DNA of 64,000 bases from Robiginitomaculum antarcticum DSM 21748 (GCF_000365025.1 NZ_KB823011.1:1314621-1378620), one strand, 5' to 3'; shown: positions 51,454-60,704, numbered from the stretch's first letter. Notes: generated by a model from the sequence alone, not told the origin. Numbers and translations: made by a program.

Positions 51454-53457
51454 ATGTCCGAAACTGCTTCGCATATAGTACATCTTTTGCCATTAAAAAT
51501 GGCGTTAATTGGCGGGTTGGGTATCGGCGCGCAGTGGCTGGCGTGGAAACTGCAAAAACCCGCCATCGTCTTGATGGCGCTCGCCGGACTTATTTTCGGC
51601 CCGCTCTTGGGCTACCTTTTAACGCTGAGCATGCCTGATTGGCTGCCTGCAAAAATTGGCAACCCTGTTTTCGGGGTGATGGATGCCCTGCGGCTTAATC
51701 CGATCAAGGACTTCGGAGATTTGCTGCGACCTGTGATAGGAATTTCCGTCGCCATCATTCTGTTTGAGGGCGGGTTAACTCTCAAATTCCGCGAAATTCA
51801 GGGCTTCGCCAAACCCATTCGCCGTATGCTTCTGGTGGCCAGCCCCATTTCATGGCTGTTAGGGGCCTGTGCGGCGCATTATATCGTGAAATTACCTTGG
51901 GACATTTCAGCCATGATTGGCGGGCTGTTTGTGGTTACCGGCCCGACCGTGATCGTTCCACTTCTGCGTCAGGCTCATCTCGCAGAGCGGCCTGCCAACG
52001 TGCTGAAATGGGAAGGTATCGTCAATGACCCGATGGGCGCGTTATTTGCTGTCGGTGCTTATGAATTTATCCGCTTTACCGCCGCAGGCGGCAGCCTCCA
52101 ATTTGCTTTCGGCATGCTCGCCTTTGCGGCTATATTCGGCACGGTCATCGGAATTGTGTCCGGCTGGGCGATGAGTCAGGCCTTTAACCGCGGCATTATT
52201 CCCGAATATCTCAAAGCCCCTGTCATGCTGGTCTGGGTGCTGTTGATTTATGTTTTCGCTAATGAAATGGCTGAAGAAACCGGACTTCTGGCTGTGACGG
52301 CTATGGGTATTACCATGGCCAATTCGCGTTTCGCCTCTTTGGTGGAAATGCGCCGGTTCAAAGAAAACATTGCGGTTCTGCTGGTCTCCGGCGTGTTCGT
52401 CATTCTAACGGCGACCCTGACGCCGGATGTGATTAAATCCTTTTTTGATAATTGGCAGGTCCCGACATTTGTCCTGGTCACAATCTTTCTGGTCCGCCCT
52501 ATTGCGGTCTTCATTGGCACAGCCTTTAGCGGACTGAACTGGAAAGAGACTCTGATCGTCAGCCTTATTGCGCCGCGCGGTATTGTTGCCGTGGCTGTGG
52601 CGGGTTTCTTCGCGACCGAGCTTGTCGCGCTCTCAACAGAATATGCTGAACAGGGCAATTTCGCTCTGGCGGCCAGCCTGGAGCAAGGCGCCGTTTTCGT
52701 GCCGCTCTCCTTCGCTCTGGTTTTTGCCACCGTATTGTTCTCCTCATTCACCGTGACGCCTTTGGCTAAAGCCTTAGGTCTCGCCACAGAAAACAGCGAG
52801 GGTGTGTTGATTGTCGGAGCCAATCCGTGGTCACTCGGTTTGGCGAAGGGTCTGAAAGATATGGGCGTTCCGGTCACTGTCGCGGATACCAATTGGCGCC
52901 GTTTGCGCGGCGCGCGCCAAGAGGGCCATTATGTGTTTTACGGCGAAGTCCTGTCCGAACATGCTGACTACAATCTCGATCACAGTAAATTCCAGCATCT
53001 TATCGCGGCGACGCCTAATGATGCCTATAATTCGCTGGTCTGCGTCGAGTTCGCGCCAGAGCTGGGTCGCCACCGCGTCTTCCAGCTCGCCGGTCCTGAA
53101 AAAGACGAATATGACAAGACCGCGATTACCTTCACCGCGCGCGGCCGTATTTTGTCCACCCAAGGGCGTAACTTTGACGGCTTGACGCAAAATTGGTGGG
53201 GGGGGTATCGTTTCCGATCTACCAAATTAAGCGAGGAATATACGCTGACTGATCTTTTGGCGGATCGCGGCGAGGATACGGACATCCTGATGATCAAGCG
53301 CGCTGATGGTTTTGTTGCGATACCGAACTCCGGCGAGAAGCTGAAGGTTGAAGCTGGCAGTACGGTCTTAACCTTCGGCCCTGTGCGCGCCGACCGCGCC
53401 AGCGAAGATGCCCGCGCGCAGGAAAACCCCAATCCGTCCGGCGTTCTTCCCGCATAA
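51454..53457 (+). CDS. CPA1-type Na+(K+)/H+ antiporter with RCK domain
   Basis: 667 residues. About twelve membrane helices (20-420) with VTGPTVIVPLLRQAHLAER near residue 167, the cation-binding region with the nearby aspartate of GIVNDPMGALFA, and then a C-terminal RCK/TrkA-N Rossmann domain (VLIVGANPWSLGLAKGLKDMG near 450) and a TrkA-C-like tail. Exchanges cytoplasmic Na+ or K+ for protons under nucleotide control. A run of eight G (53198-53205) falls in codons for QNWWGGY. Confidence 0.9.
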   Translation: MSETASHIVHLLPLKMALIGGLGIGAQWLAWKLQKPAIVLMALAGLIFGPLLGYLLTLSMPDWLPAKIGNPVFGVMDALRLNPIKDFGDLLRPVIGISVAIILFEGGLTLKFREIQGFAKPIRRMLLVASPISWLLGACAAHYIVKLPWDISAMIGGLFVVTGPTVIVPLLRQAHLAERPANVLKWEGIVNDPMGALFAVGAYEFIRFTAAGGSLQFAFGMLAFAAIFGTVIGIVSGWAMSQAFNRGIIPEYLKAPVMLVWVLLIYVFANEMAEETGLLAVTAMGITMANSRFASLVEMRRFKENIAVLLVSGVFVILTATLTPDVIKSFFDNWQVPTFVLVTIFLVRPIAVFIGTAFSGLNWKETLIVSLIAPRGIVAVAVAGFFATELVALSTEYAEQGNFALAASLEQGAVFVPLSFALVFATVLFSSFTVTPLAKALGLATENSEGVLIVGANPWSLGLAKGLKDMGVPVTVADTNWRRLRGARQEGHYVFYGEVLSEHADYNLDHSKFQHLIAATPNDAYNSLVCVEFAPELGRHRVFQLAGPEKDEYDKTAITFTARGRILSTQGRNFDGLTQNWWGGYRFRSTKLSEEYTLTDLLADRGEDTDILMIKRADGFVAIPNSGEKLKVEAGSTVLTFGPVRADRASEDARAQENPNPSGVLPA

Positions 53458-53569
53458 TTGAGACCAGCCTAAATAGGTAGACGTCATAATAGGACAGGGA
53501 AGTGAGTTATCCCCGTTAGGAGCGTAATGGCGCTTTGCGAATCCATTCCGCCGCGCCTATAGTCGATAT

Positions 53570-55327
53570 ATGAGTGATCCCAAGCCAAGCGGCGAATATC
53601 AGGTTTTAGCGCGTAAATACCGCCCGCAGAGTTTTGACGACATTATTGGTCAAGACGCTATGGTGAAAACCCTGCGTAACGCCTTTGCGACTAACCGCGT
53701 GGCTCACGCCTTCATGTTAACCGGCGTGCGGGGGATTGGTAAAACTACGACGGCGCGGCTCTTGGCCCGCGCGCTCAATTACGAAACTGACGATATTGCC
53801 GGCCCGTCAGTTGATTTTCCGGTTTTGGGCAAACACTGCGCCGACATTATGGCCAGCAGCCATATGGACGTTTTGGAAATGGATGCGGCCTCCCGCACAG
53901 GCGTCGAGAATATGCGCGAAATGCTGGACGGCGTTCGCTACGCTCCTGTCGATGCCCGTTACAAAGTCTATATCATTGACGAAGTGCACATGCTTTCAAC
54001 CGGTGCGTTTAACGCGCTGCTCAAAACGCTGGAAGAGCCGCCGGATCATGCCAAATTTATCTTCGCGACAACCGAGATTCGCAAAGTGCCGATCACCGTT
54101 TTGTCACGTTGTCAGCGTTTTGATCTGCGCCGCGTCGACGTCGCCGAGCTTTCCGCACATTTAAAAAGTATCAGTGAGCAGGAAGACGCTAAAATTTCCG
54201 ATGACGGCCTTGCGCTGATTGCCCGCGCCGCCGAAGGCTCTGTACGCGACGGTCTGTCGCTTCTTGATCAAGCGATCGTCCAGCGTCTGGATAAAGACAG
54301 CGAAGTGTCCATGGAGCAAGTGCGCGATATGCTCGGTCTTGCTGACCGCGTTCGCGTGCTGGATTTGTTCGGGTTGGCCGCGCTGGGCGACGCTAAAGGC
54401 GCGCTGACGGAGATGCGCGCCCAATATGATCACGGCGCAGATCCGGTTGTGATTATGCGCGATATGCTCGACTTATGTCACGAAGTCAGCCGCGCTAAAG
54501 CGATGGGAGACGCGGATGGCATGGACGCGTCGCCTGATGTGGCGCGAAAGGTCGGCGAGATCGCAGACGCGTTGACCATGGGACAGGCCACGCGTTTGTG
54601 GCAAATGCTTCTTAAAGCGTATAAAGATACACGCCTTGCGCCTGACCCGCTGGCTGCTGCCGAGATGGCATTATTGCGGCTCTGCGTAGCTGCTGAAATG
54701 CCGCCGCCAGAGCTGGCCGCGAAATTGATTGCCGATATGGGCAGCGAAGGCCGCGCTAAAGATATAGCCGGTTTTGCACCCAAAGCACCGGCGTCAGACC
54801 CGGCTCCGCAATCGCGCGAAAGCGGCGGATCGCAACCTGTGTCTATGACGGCGCGAAAGCCCGCCCTTGAGTCAGAACCAGAGCCTGCGCCTACAGAGGC
54901 GGTAATGTTCAACTCGCTGGAAGATATTGCTAACCACGCCGAGGCCGAAGGCTCGCGCGCCCTGCGCAGCGATATCGAGACCTGCCTGCGTTTGGTCAGC
55001 TTTGCGCCGGGCAAAATCGTATTTGAGCCTGCCCCAATGTCGCCGCCGCGCCTTCCGGCCTATCTGAAGGAAAAGCTTAAAGACTGGACGGGTCAGGATT
55101 GGTCAATCGTCATTGAAAAAGCGCCCGTCGGCACGGAGACTATTCGAGAGCGCCGCAACCGCGAGGTAAAAGAGCAGGACGATTCCGACCGCAATCATCC
55201 CGACCTCATTGCAGCGCTTAATCTCTTTAAAGGCGCGCAGCTGGTGGAGACCCGCGAGCGCGCGCCTAAATCCGCGCAAATTATTGCCGGCAATTTCGGC
55301 GCAAAACCACAGGACGATCACTTATGA
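53570..55327 (+). CDS. dnaX: DNA polymerase III subunit gamma/tau
   Basis: 585 residues. AAA+ clamp-loader module with Walker A GVRGIGKTTTARLLARALN, sensor and Walker B YKVYIIDEVHMLSTGAFNALLKTLEEPP, and TVLSRCQRFDLRRV, then the lid and collar domains (about 180-370) and a C-terminal tau-like region after a proline-rich linker. Only one cysteine (KHC) remains in the zinc-finger region, as in other alphaproteobacterial DnaX. First gene of dnaX-YbaB-isomerase-recR; ATGA overlap with the next. Confidence 0.95.
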   Translation: MSDPKPSGEYQVLARKYRPQSFDDIIGQDAMVKTLRNAFATNRVAHAFMLTGVRGIGKTTTARLLARALNYETDDIAGPSVDFPVLGKHCADIMASSHMDVLEMDAASRTGVENMREMLDGVRYAPVDARYKVYIIDEVHMLSTGAFNALLKTLEEPPDHAKFIFATTEIRKVPITVLSRCQRFDLRRVDVAELSAHLKSISEQEDAKISDDGLALIARAAEGSVRDGLSLLDQAIVQRLDKDSEVSMEQVRDMLGLADRVRVLDLFGLAALGDAKGALTEMRAQYDHGADPVVIMRDMLDLCHEVSRAKAMGDADGMDASPDVARKVGEIADALTMGQATRLWQMLLKAYKDTRLAPDPLAAAEMALLRLCVAAEMPPPELAAKLIADMGSEGRAKDIAGFAPKAPASDPAPQSRESGGSQPVSMTARKPALESEPEPAPTEAVMFNSLEDIANHAEAEGSRALRSDIETCLRLVSFAPGKIVFEPAPMSPPRLPAYLKEKLKDWTGQDWSIVIEKAPVGTETIRERRNREVKEQDDSDRNHPDLIAALNLFKGAQLVETRERAPKSAQIIAGNFGAKPQDDHL

Positions 55328-55641
55328 AAGACATTATGGGCCTGATGAAACAGGCCAAGAAAATGCAGGAAAATATGGAGCGTGCAAAGCAAGATGTCGC
55401 GGCCCTGACAACAACAGGGAAATCCGGAGGCGGTCTGGTGACGCTGACGCTCTCCGGCAGCGGCAATATGAGCGCTATGAAAATTGATCCCTCGCTTCTG
55501 AACCCTGATGAGGGTGAAGTGCTGGAGGATTTAATCATTGCGGCCTTCCACGACGCCAAAGCCAAAATGGACGAAGCCAGTCAGGCGGCGATGAAAGACG
55601 CGATGGGTGATATTCAACTCCCGCCCGGGATGAGCCTTTAA
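55324..55641 (+). CDS. YbaB/EbfC family nucleoid-associated protein
   Basis: 105 residues. MGLMKQAKKMQENMERAK at the start, GGLVTLTLSGSGNMSAMKIDPSLL in the middle and DAMGDIQLPPGMSL at the end are typical. Dimeric DNA-binding protein, in the standard place between dnaX and recR. Its start overlaps the dnaX stop and its stop overlaps the next ATG by one base. Confidence 0.95.
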   Translation: MKDIMGLMKQAKKMQENMERAKQDVAALTTTGKSGGGLVTLTLSGSGNMSAMKIDPSLLNPDEGEVLEDLIIAAFHDAKAKMDEASQAAMKDAMGDIQLPPGMSL

Positions 55642-56555
55642 TGAACCGCCGTGAGCTGATCAGAGCCGGACTTGTGGCCGGAGTTGCCGGAGCCGCGCTG
55701 TCAGCGTGCGGGGCAGATAAGGATGGCCGTTATGGCGGTATCGGACATGGCGAGCGCAAAAAGCTTCTGAAGGGTTTCTCCGTTAATTTGGAAATGTGGT
55801 GGACGGAACTTCCATTAGAACAGCGTTTCGAACTGGCCGCGCTGGCGGGCTTCACACAGGTCGAGATTTGGTTTGTCAGCTCTGCAAACCTCAACGCAAA
55901 TGAGCTGGCAAAAATGGCGAAAGCCGCGGGCGTCAAAGTCACACAGATTGTCGGAGCATCGTCAAAACTCGGGGCCCCCTATGGCCGCGATATTTTTCTG
56001 ACCAGCATGAAATCCGCTATTGAAGAAGCTAAAATTCTCGGCGCGCCCGTTGTGACAATAACCGGGCACGAGATCATTGAAAACCAGTCCAACGAGCTTT
56101 CTATAGAAAATTACCGCCACAATCTGGAAGCCGCTGCGCCGTTATTTGAAGAGGCGAAGATCTTCGCTGCAGTCGAGCCGTTCAATCCTTATGACCATCC
56201 GGGGCATTTTATAAATGGCCATAAAGATGCGCTCAATATGGTGCGGGTCATTGGCTCTGATTATGTAAAAATAAACTGGGATCTGTTTCATATGCAGCGC
56301 GCGGAAGGCAATGTGATCGCATCTTTGCGCGAGGGTATCGATCAAGTCTGTTACATGCAGCTTGCCGACAGTCCGGGTCGTAATCAGCCCGGTACGGGCG
56401 AGATGGATTATGTGAATATAATTTCTGCGGCCAGAGCGGCCGGATATACCGGCCCGATCGGGTTGGAGTGCGTTCCCAAAGACAATAATAATGATCAGGC
56501 TGTGATTGATATGTTGGTGCTTTCCGAGCGCGTGGCAGCTGCGGCGCAGGTTTAG
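55641..56555 (+). CDS. Exported TIM-barrel isomerase-like protein (hydroxypyruvate isomerase family)
   Basis: 304 residues. The start MNRRELIRAGLVAGVAGAAL with AC after it looks like a twin-arginine and lipoprotein-type signal (lipobox LSAC). The barrel resembles xylose isomerase-like Hyi proteins: FSVNLEMWWTELPLEQRFELAALAGFTQVEIW, then FAAVEPFNPYDHPGHFI and VKINWDLFHMQRAEGN with metal-ligand-like glutamate, aspartate and histidine, and HLQLAD-type CYMQLADSPGRNQPGTGEMDY. It is inserted between YbaB and recR, which are normally adjacent, with only 0-6 base spacing, so it is in the operon. Role unknown. Confidence 0.82.
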   Translation: MNRRELIRAGLVAGVAGAALSACGADKDGRYGGIGHGERKKLLKGFSVNLEMWWTELPLEQRFELAALAGFTQVEIWFVSSANLNANELAKMAKAAGVKVTQIVGASSKLGAPYGRDIFLTSMKSAIEEAKILGAPVVTITGHEIIENQSNELSIENYRHNLEAAAPLFEEAKIFAAVEPFNPYDHPGHFINGHKDALNMVRVIGSDYVKINWDLFHMQRAEGNVIASLREGIDQVCYMQLADSPGRNQPGTGEMDYVNIISAARAAGYTGPIGLECVPKDNNNDQAVIDMLVLSERVAAAAQV

Positions 56556-56561
56556 GTCACC

Positions 56562-57164
56562 ATGAGCACTACTGTAGGCCCTGAAATTGAACGGCTGATC
56601 AGCCTGCTCGCCAAACTACCCGGTCTCGGCCCGCGCTCAGCGCGCCGCGCTGCGCTTGCCTTGATAAAGAAACGCGATACGGTCATGGATCCCTTAGTGT
56701 CGGCGCTGGCTGATGTATCCGCGCGCATTACGACATGCGAGATTTGCTATAATGTGGACAGCCAAAACCCGTGCCATATTTGCGCTGCACCGGGGCGTGA
56801 CCAGACAAAAATCTGCGTGGTGCAGGATGTCGGTGACCTGTGGGCGCTGGAACGGGCAGGAGCGTTTCGGGGCACTTATCACGTTCTGGGCGGAAGCCTG
56901 TCCGCGCTGGATGGCGTCCGTCCGGAAGACCTCAATATTGCTCCGCTGATTGCCCGGTCAGGGCGCGGCGACATTACCGAAGTTATTTTGGCGATGAACG
57001 CGACAATCGACGGACAGACAACGGCGCACTATATTACAGATAAACTTGCGGGAAGCGATGTCAGCGTATCGCGCCTGGCACATGGCGTTCCTGTCGGCGG
57101 GGAGCTTGACTATCTGGATGATGGAACGCTCAGCGCGGCGATGCGCTCGCGCCGCCCCTTCTAA
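56562..57164 (+). CDS. recR: Recombination protein RecR
   Basis: 200 residues. Helix-hairpin-helix start [26 protein letters not shown], a C4 zinc finger ([16 protein letters not shown]), the Toprim domain ([28 protein letters not shown]), and the C-terminal [21 protein letters not shown]. Works with RecF/RecO in gap repair. Last gene of the dnaX unit. Confidence 0.96.
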   Translation: MSTTVGPEIERLISLLAKLPGLGPRSARRAALALIKKRDTVMDPLVSALADVSARITTCEICYNVDSQNPCHICAAPGRDQTKICVVQDVGDLWALERAGAFRGTYHVLGGSLSALDGVRPEDLNIAPLIARSGRGDITEVILAMNATIDGQTTAHYITDKLAGSDVSVSRLAHGVPVGGELDYLDDGTLSAAMRSRRPF

Positions 57165-57242
57165 TATAATCCGCAAAAGCAGAAGACTGATCACAGAAGG
57201 TGCTCACATCATTCAAATTCACCGACGGCGAACGGATATATA

Positions 57243-57260
57243 CCAAAATCCGGATTTTGG
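57243..57260. promoter_or_regulatory. Perfect 18-bp palindrome before the DoxX-like gene
   Basis: CCAAAATCCGGATTTTGG is its own reverse complement. It lies 65 bases before the DoxX-like ATG and 79 after recR. A dimeric regulator site or cruciform is possible; the rest of the 160-base gap has no gene. Confidence 0.4.
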
Positions 57261-57325
57261 GTCACAATGGGGCTATTCTATGTTATGGGCCGATTGGGAC
57301 GTATTAAGGCGCCGGGGGATGAATA

Positions 57326-57718
57326 ATGAGACTTGTGACAATAGGCCTAAGCTTGATTTTAGCGGCGGCATTCGTGTTTTTCGGCGCGCAGAAATTCGGC
57401 AGCGAAAATATTATATTTGCGACTATCGCAAATAATTCCGGCATTGGCCTGTTCGAGCCCATTATCCGCATGCTGACCGGCGCAGCGGAGCTGGCGACAG
57501 CAGCTTTGCTTTTATTGCCTGTCACGCGGCGCCTCGGCGCCGTGGCCGGACTCATTATACTGCTCGGCGCAATCGGTTTTCACCTGTCCCCCTGGCTGGG
57601 TATTTCCCCTGAGGGTATTGGCCCGGGTCTGTTCTATATGGCGCTGGCCATGTTTGCCGGGCTTATTGTTTTAAATGTTTTACTCAAAGACACACCGCTG
57701 TTTGGACGCGATAACTAG
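57326..57718 (+). CDS. DoxX-like membrane protein
   Basis: 130 residues, four membrane helices (about 4-22, 42-64, 70-88 and 96-118). The start LSLILAAAFVFFGAQKFGSENIIF and the second helix MLTGAAELATAALLLLP with its conserved G-x-x-E fit the DoxX/DoxX-like superfamily. Function unknown. The next gene begins seven bases after the stop. Confidence 0.75.
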   Translation: MRLVTIGLSLILAAAFVFFGAQKFGSENIIFATIANNSGIGLFEPIIRMLTGAAELATAALLLLPVTRRLGAVAGLIILLGAIGFHLSPWLGISPEGIGPGLFYMALAMFAGLIVLNVLLKDTPLFGRDN

Positions 57719-57725
57719 CCTCAAA

Positions 57726-58481
57726 ATGCCCGCTTCATACCATACCATTGCCGCCAGGGGCGATGCGCCCCTGCTCTTTTTCGGAGATCACAGCAGCGCT
57801 CATATTCCGAAGGCTATGCAAGGGCTTGGGATATCCCCGCAGGACCGCGCGCGCCATATAGCTGTAGACATCGGCACGGAGGGTATAATCCACGCGCTGT
57901 GTAGAGAATTCGGCTGCGCTGGACATCTGGCAGGAGTTTCCCGGCTCGTCATTGATTGTAACCGCGACCTTAAGGCGAAAAACCTCATCCCGACAATCAG
58001 CGACGGGACACATATTCCCGGCAATGCGAGCCTAACTGCCACCGCGCGCCAGTCGCGCATAGACACCTATTATGCGCCCTATCATGACGCACTGGGCAGG
58101 GCGGTAGACGTGTGTGCTAAGCGCACAATTGACCCACTTATCGTGTCTATGCATAGTTTTACAACACAGCTGCGCGGGGGTGATAAGCGGGGGGTCGAAA
58201 TTGGGTTTTTAGTCAAGGCCGATCCGCAAAGCGCGAATGACGCTATCGCTGAATTTGCTACAATTTCATATAATTATGATGTTCGTATCAATGAGCCTTA
58301 TTCGGCGTGGGATTTAAATTACACGGTTGATCGCCACGTCATGCCGCGCGGTCTGCGCCACCTCTATATAGAAGTGCGTCAGGATTTCATCGCGACGCCC
58401 GCCGCGCAAAGCAATATGGCCGATATTCTCTCGCGTGTCATCGGCCCCGTCATGCGTCGGTCGACCATTGCGCCGCGCTGA
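57726..58481 (+). CDS. N-formylglutamate amidohydrolase family protein
   Basis: 251 residues from the ATG at 57726. The family marks are DHSSAHIPKAMQGLG near residue 24, HIAVDIGTEGI, SRLVIDCNRDL and VSMHSFTTQLRG, with metal-binding-like histidine and aspartates. Members end histidine degradation or hydrolyse related formyl-amino acids; no hut genes are near, so the substrate is uncertain. Weak ribosome site. Follows the DoxX-like gene, probably in one unit. Confidence 0.85.
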   Translation: MPASYHTIAARGDAPLLFFGDHSSAHIPKAMQGLGISPQDRARHIAVDIGTEGIIHALCREFGCAGHLAGVSRLVIDCNRDLKAKNLIPTISDGTHIPGNASLTATARQSRIDTYYAPYHDALGRAVDVCAKRTIDPLIVSMHSFTTQLRGGDKRGVEIGFLVKADPQSANDAIAEFATISYNYDVRINEPYSAWDLNYTVDRHVMPRGLRHLYIEVRQDFIATPAAQSNMADILSRVIGPVMRRSTIAPR

Positions 58482-58575
58482 TAAGCAAGCGATGAAGGGT
58501 TCGGCACGATATTGAACGTGGCGCGTTTATGACTATATGCCGTCAGTATATATCAGGCGACACGAGGAATGCGCT

Positions 58576-59178
58576 ATGAAAATTGAAAATCAGCTGTGTG
58601 ACAATCAAGATCACTTTATTTCCGGACGCAATATGTTTGGCGATTATCCCGAAGGAATGGAGCAGGCCGTGTTCGGCATGGGATGTTTCTGGGGAGTAGA
58701 GCGCATTTTTTGGCAATTGCCGGGCGTATACGCAACGTCTGTAGGCTATGCGGGCGGCACGGACGACGCGCCGACTTATAAATCCGTGTGCGGCGGACGC
58801 ACCGGCCATGCCGAAGTTGTGCATGTCGTCTATGACCCGGCTGTCATCAGTTACGCCGATCTGCTCAAGGTCATGTTTGAAAACCATAATCCGACACAGG
58901 GCGACCGGCAGGGCAATGACCGGGGTAGCCAGTATCGTAGCGTCATCTTCACATTTGATGACGGTCAGCGCATGGCCGCCGAAGAGGCGGTGACGCGGTA
59001 CGGGGCGGCATATCATGATAAAGGCTTTGGCGCGATCACGACGCAGATATTGCCCGCGCAGACATATTACGCTGCAGAGGATTATCATCAACAATATTTA
59101 CAGAAAAATCCGGCTGGATATTGCAATCACGGCCCGACGGGCGTTGTCTGCCCCATGCCAACTCGCGTCACGGCATAA
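58576..59178 (+). CDS. msrA: Peptide methionine sulfoxide reductase A
   Basis: 200 residues from the ATG at 58576, preceded by GAGG. Catalytic C37 in GMGCFWGVERIFWQ, then GYAGGTDDAPTYKSVCGGRTGHAEVV and FENHNPTQGDRQGNDRGSQYRS, all MsrA hallmarks. Repairs methionine-S-sulfoxide. A second cysteine pair near the end (YCNHGPTGVVCP) may resolve the disulfide. Followed by a hairpin at 59183-59214. Confidence 0.95.
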   Translation: MKIENQLCDNQDHFISGRNMFGDYPEGMEQAVFGMGCFWGVERIFWQLPGVYATSVGYAGGTDDAPTYKSVCGGRTGHAEVVHVVYDPAVISYADLLKVMFENHNPTQGDRQGNDRGSQYRSVIFTFDDGQRMAAEEAVTRYGAAYHDKGFGAITTQILPAQTYYAAEDYHQQYLQKNPAGYCNHGPTGVVCPMPTRVTA

Positions 59179-59182
59179 AAAT

Positions 59183-59214
59183 CCTCCGGCAGAGGTGGGA
59201 GTCTCTACCGGAGG
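59183..59214 (+). terminator. Hairpin after msrA
   Basis: CCTCCGG (59183-59189) pairs with CCGGAGG (59208-59214), with an inner AGAG/CTCT extension. No uridine run. Confidence 0.55.
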
Positions 59215-59368
59215 GAATTCTAACGCCGTGACCAAGTCCGGCGGAGCAACTTTATAAAGAGCCGGGTGCTGTTTGGCTGTCTACAGTTTCTAACATATTG
59301 CCGAATTGGGCCAAATTAGGGCAGGTGTGCTCCTTTCCCGATATGATACCGTTCCGTTACTCATAGTA

Positions 59369-59383
59369 TTAAAGCGGAGTTAA
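59369..59383. promoter_or_regulatory. CtrA-type full site TTAA-N7-TTAA in the str upstream region
   Basis: TTAA (59369-59372), seven bases AGCGGAG, TTAA (59380-59383). It lies 140 bases before the str promoter -35 element in the 644-base gap between msrA and rpsL. No gene was found in the interval 59215-59507. Confidence 0.4.
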
Positions 59384-59522
59384 TATAGGCCGCCATATTC
59401 ATTTCTGTGGCCGCATATCGAACGAATAAGGAACTTAGCGTTCTAAAACCCGTTGTTATTGCAACAAATTAGTACGGCCGCCTAAAGTCTGAAGATTCAC
59501 AGTAAAAATGCGAAGGGCGCTG

Positions 59523-59551
59523 TTGACGATGTCGATTTGCGCGCGTATATG
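59523..59551 (+). promoter_or_regulatory. Sigma-70 promoter candidate of the str operon
   Basis: TTGACG, 17 bases, TATATG. Transcription from about 59558 would give a leader of about 265 bases before rpsL. A 47-codon frame without ribosome site (59508-59651) overlaps it. Confidence 0.6.
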
Positions 59552-59675
59552 GCGGCTCACTTGGGAGATTGACTGTCTGGGGGTTGCCCTAGAAACCCTT
59601 CTTCTGGTGAAAAAAACGAGATTTCATAGAGGTTTAGCCTTTGGTCTGTGACCATAAGCTGGGCTTTGTTTTAGC

Positions 59676-59695
59676 AAGCGGCCCGCCGCTTTTTT
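59676..59695 (+). terminator. Intrinsic terminator in the str leader
   Basis: AAGCGG, 4-base loop CCCG, CCGCTT continuing into a run of uridines to 59695. It lies about 120 bases inside the leader and 127 bases before rpsL, suggesting attenuation or a separate short RNA of about 138 bases. Confidence 0.6.
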
Positions 59696-59769
59696 CTGCT
59701 TGAACGTCCATTGGGGCGGTTTTGCGGAAGTTAAGAGGGCGGAGACGGTTGCTATTTGTGCAGGACTAA

Positions 59770-59801
59770 CGCCCCGACCCTTCTCATATGAGCGGGGGGC
59801 G
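59770..59801 (+). promoter_or_regulatory. Hairpin just before the rpsL ribosome-binding site
   Basis: CGCCCC (59770-59775) pairs with GGGGCG (59796-59801); between them lies the 10-bp palindrome CTCATATGAG (59783-59792). It ends 21 bases before the rpsL ATG and could affect its translation. Confidence 0.4.
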
Positions 59802-59822
59802 GGCTGAAAACTAAGGTAGATT

Positions 59823-60194
59823 ATGCCAACGATCCAACAGCTCATCCGCAAGCCGCGGAAACCGAAAGCCAAACGGAACAAAGTTCCGGCGCTGGAGCAA
59901 TGCCCGCAAAAACGTGGCGTTTGCACGCGCGTCTATACAACGACACCGAAAAAGCCGAACTCTGCGATGCGTAAAGTTGCCAAGGTTCGTCTGACCAACG
60001 GCTTCGAAGTTGTGAGCTATATCGGTGGTGAGAAACATAATCTGCAAGAGCATAGCGTTGTTCTTATCCGTGGCGGTCGCGTAAAAGACTTGCCCGGCGT
60101 TCGTTATCACGTCCTTCGCGGCGTGCTGGATACACAAGGCGTGCAAGAGCGCCGTCAACGCCGTTCGAAATACGGCGCGAAGCGTCCTAAGTAA
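59823..60194 (+). CDS. rpsL: 30S ribosomal protein S12
   Basis: 123 residues. [23 protein letters not shown] at the start, [19 protein letters not shown] with the decoding-site lysine, and [15 protein letters not shown]. First gene of the str operon rpsL-rpsG-fusA-tuf. The wild-type lysines at the two streptomycin-sensitive positions are present. AAGGT precedes the ATG. Confidence 0.98.
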   Translation: MPTIQQLIRKPRKPKAKRNKVPALEQCPQKRGVCTRVYTTTPKKPNSAMRKVAKVRLTNGFEVVSYIGGEKHNLQEHSVVLIRGGRVKDLPGVRYHVLRGVLDTQGVQERRQRRSKYGAKRPK

Positions 60195-60205
60195 GGGTAT
60201 TAGAT

Positions 60206-60676
60206 ATGTCACGTCGTCACCGCGCTGAGAAACGCGAAATCCTACCGGATCCAAAATTCAACGATCTGGTTCTGTCCAAGTTCATGAACGCAATCATGCT
60301 TGACGGTAAAAAGTCTGCTGCCGAGAAAATCGTCTATGGCGCGCTGGATATTGTTGAGGAAAAGGCCCGTACAGAGCCGATCCGCGTTTTCCATGACGCG
60401 CTGGAAAATATTAAGCCGAGCGTTGAAGTTCGCTCACGCCGCGTTGGCGGGGCGACCTATCAGGTTCCCGTCGAGGTTCGCGTTGAGCGCCGTCAGGCTC
60501 TGGCTATCCGCTGGCTTGTTAACGCGTCACGCGGACGTAACGAGAATACAATGCGCGAGCGTCTCGCCGGTGAATTACTGGATGCGTCCAGTAATCGCGG
60601 CTCGGCTGTGAAAAAGCGCGAAGACACACACCGCATGGCCGAGGCGAACCGCGCCTTTGCTCATTATCGTTGGTAA
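60206..60676 (+). CDS. rpsG: 30S ribosomal protein S7
   Basis: 156 residues. [21 protein letters not shown] at the start and [37 protein letters not shown] and [17 protein letters not shown] downstream. Binds 16S rRNA and starts assembly of the small-subunit head. Eleven bases after rpsL. Confidence 0.98.
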   Translation: MSRRHRAEKREILPDPKFNDLVLSKFMNAIMLDGKKSAAEKIVYGALDIVEEKARTEPIRVFHDALENIKPSVEVRSRRVGGATYQVPVEVRVERRQALAIRWLVNASRGRNENTMRERLAGELLDASSNRGSAVKKREDTHRMAEANRAFAHYRW

Positions 60677-60704
60677 GACATAATTTTTTTAAAGAGACCG
60701 TAAG

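Noticed and set aside
53570..55327. Loss of zinc-finger cysteines in DnaX
   Set aside because: A single remaining cysteine in this region is, to my knowledge, common in alphaproteobacterial DnaX, so it is not a special finding.
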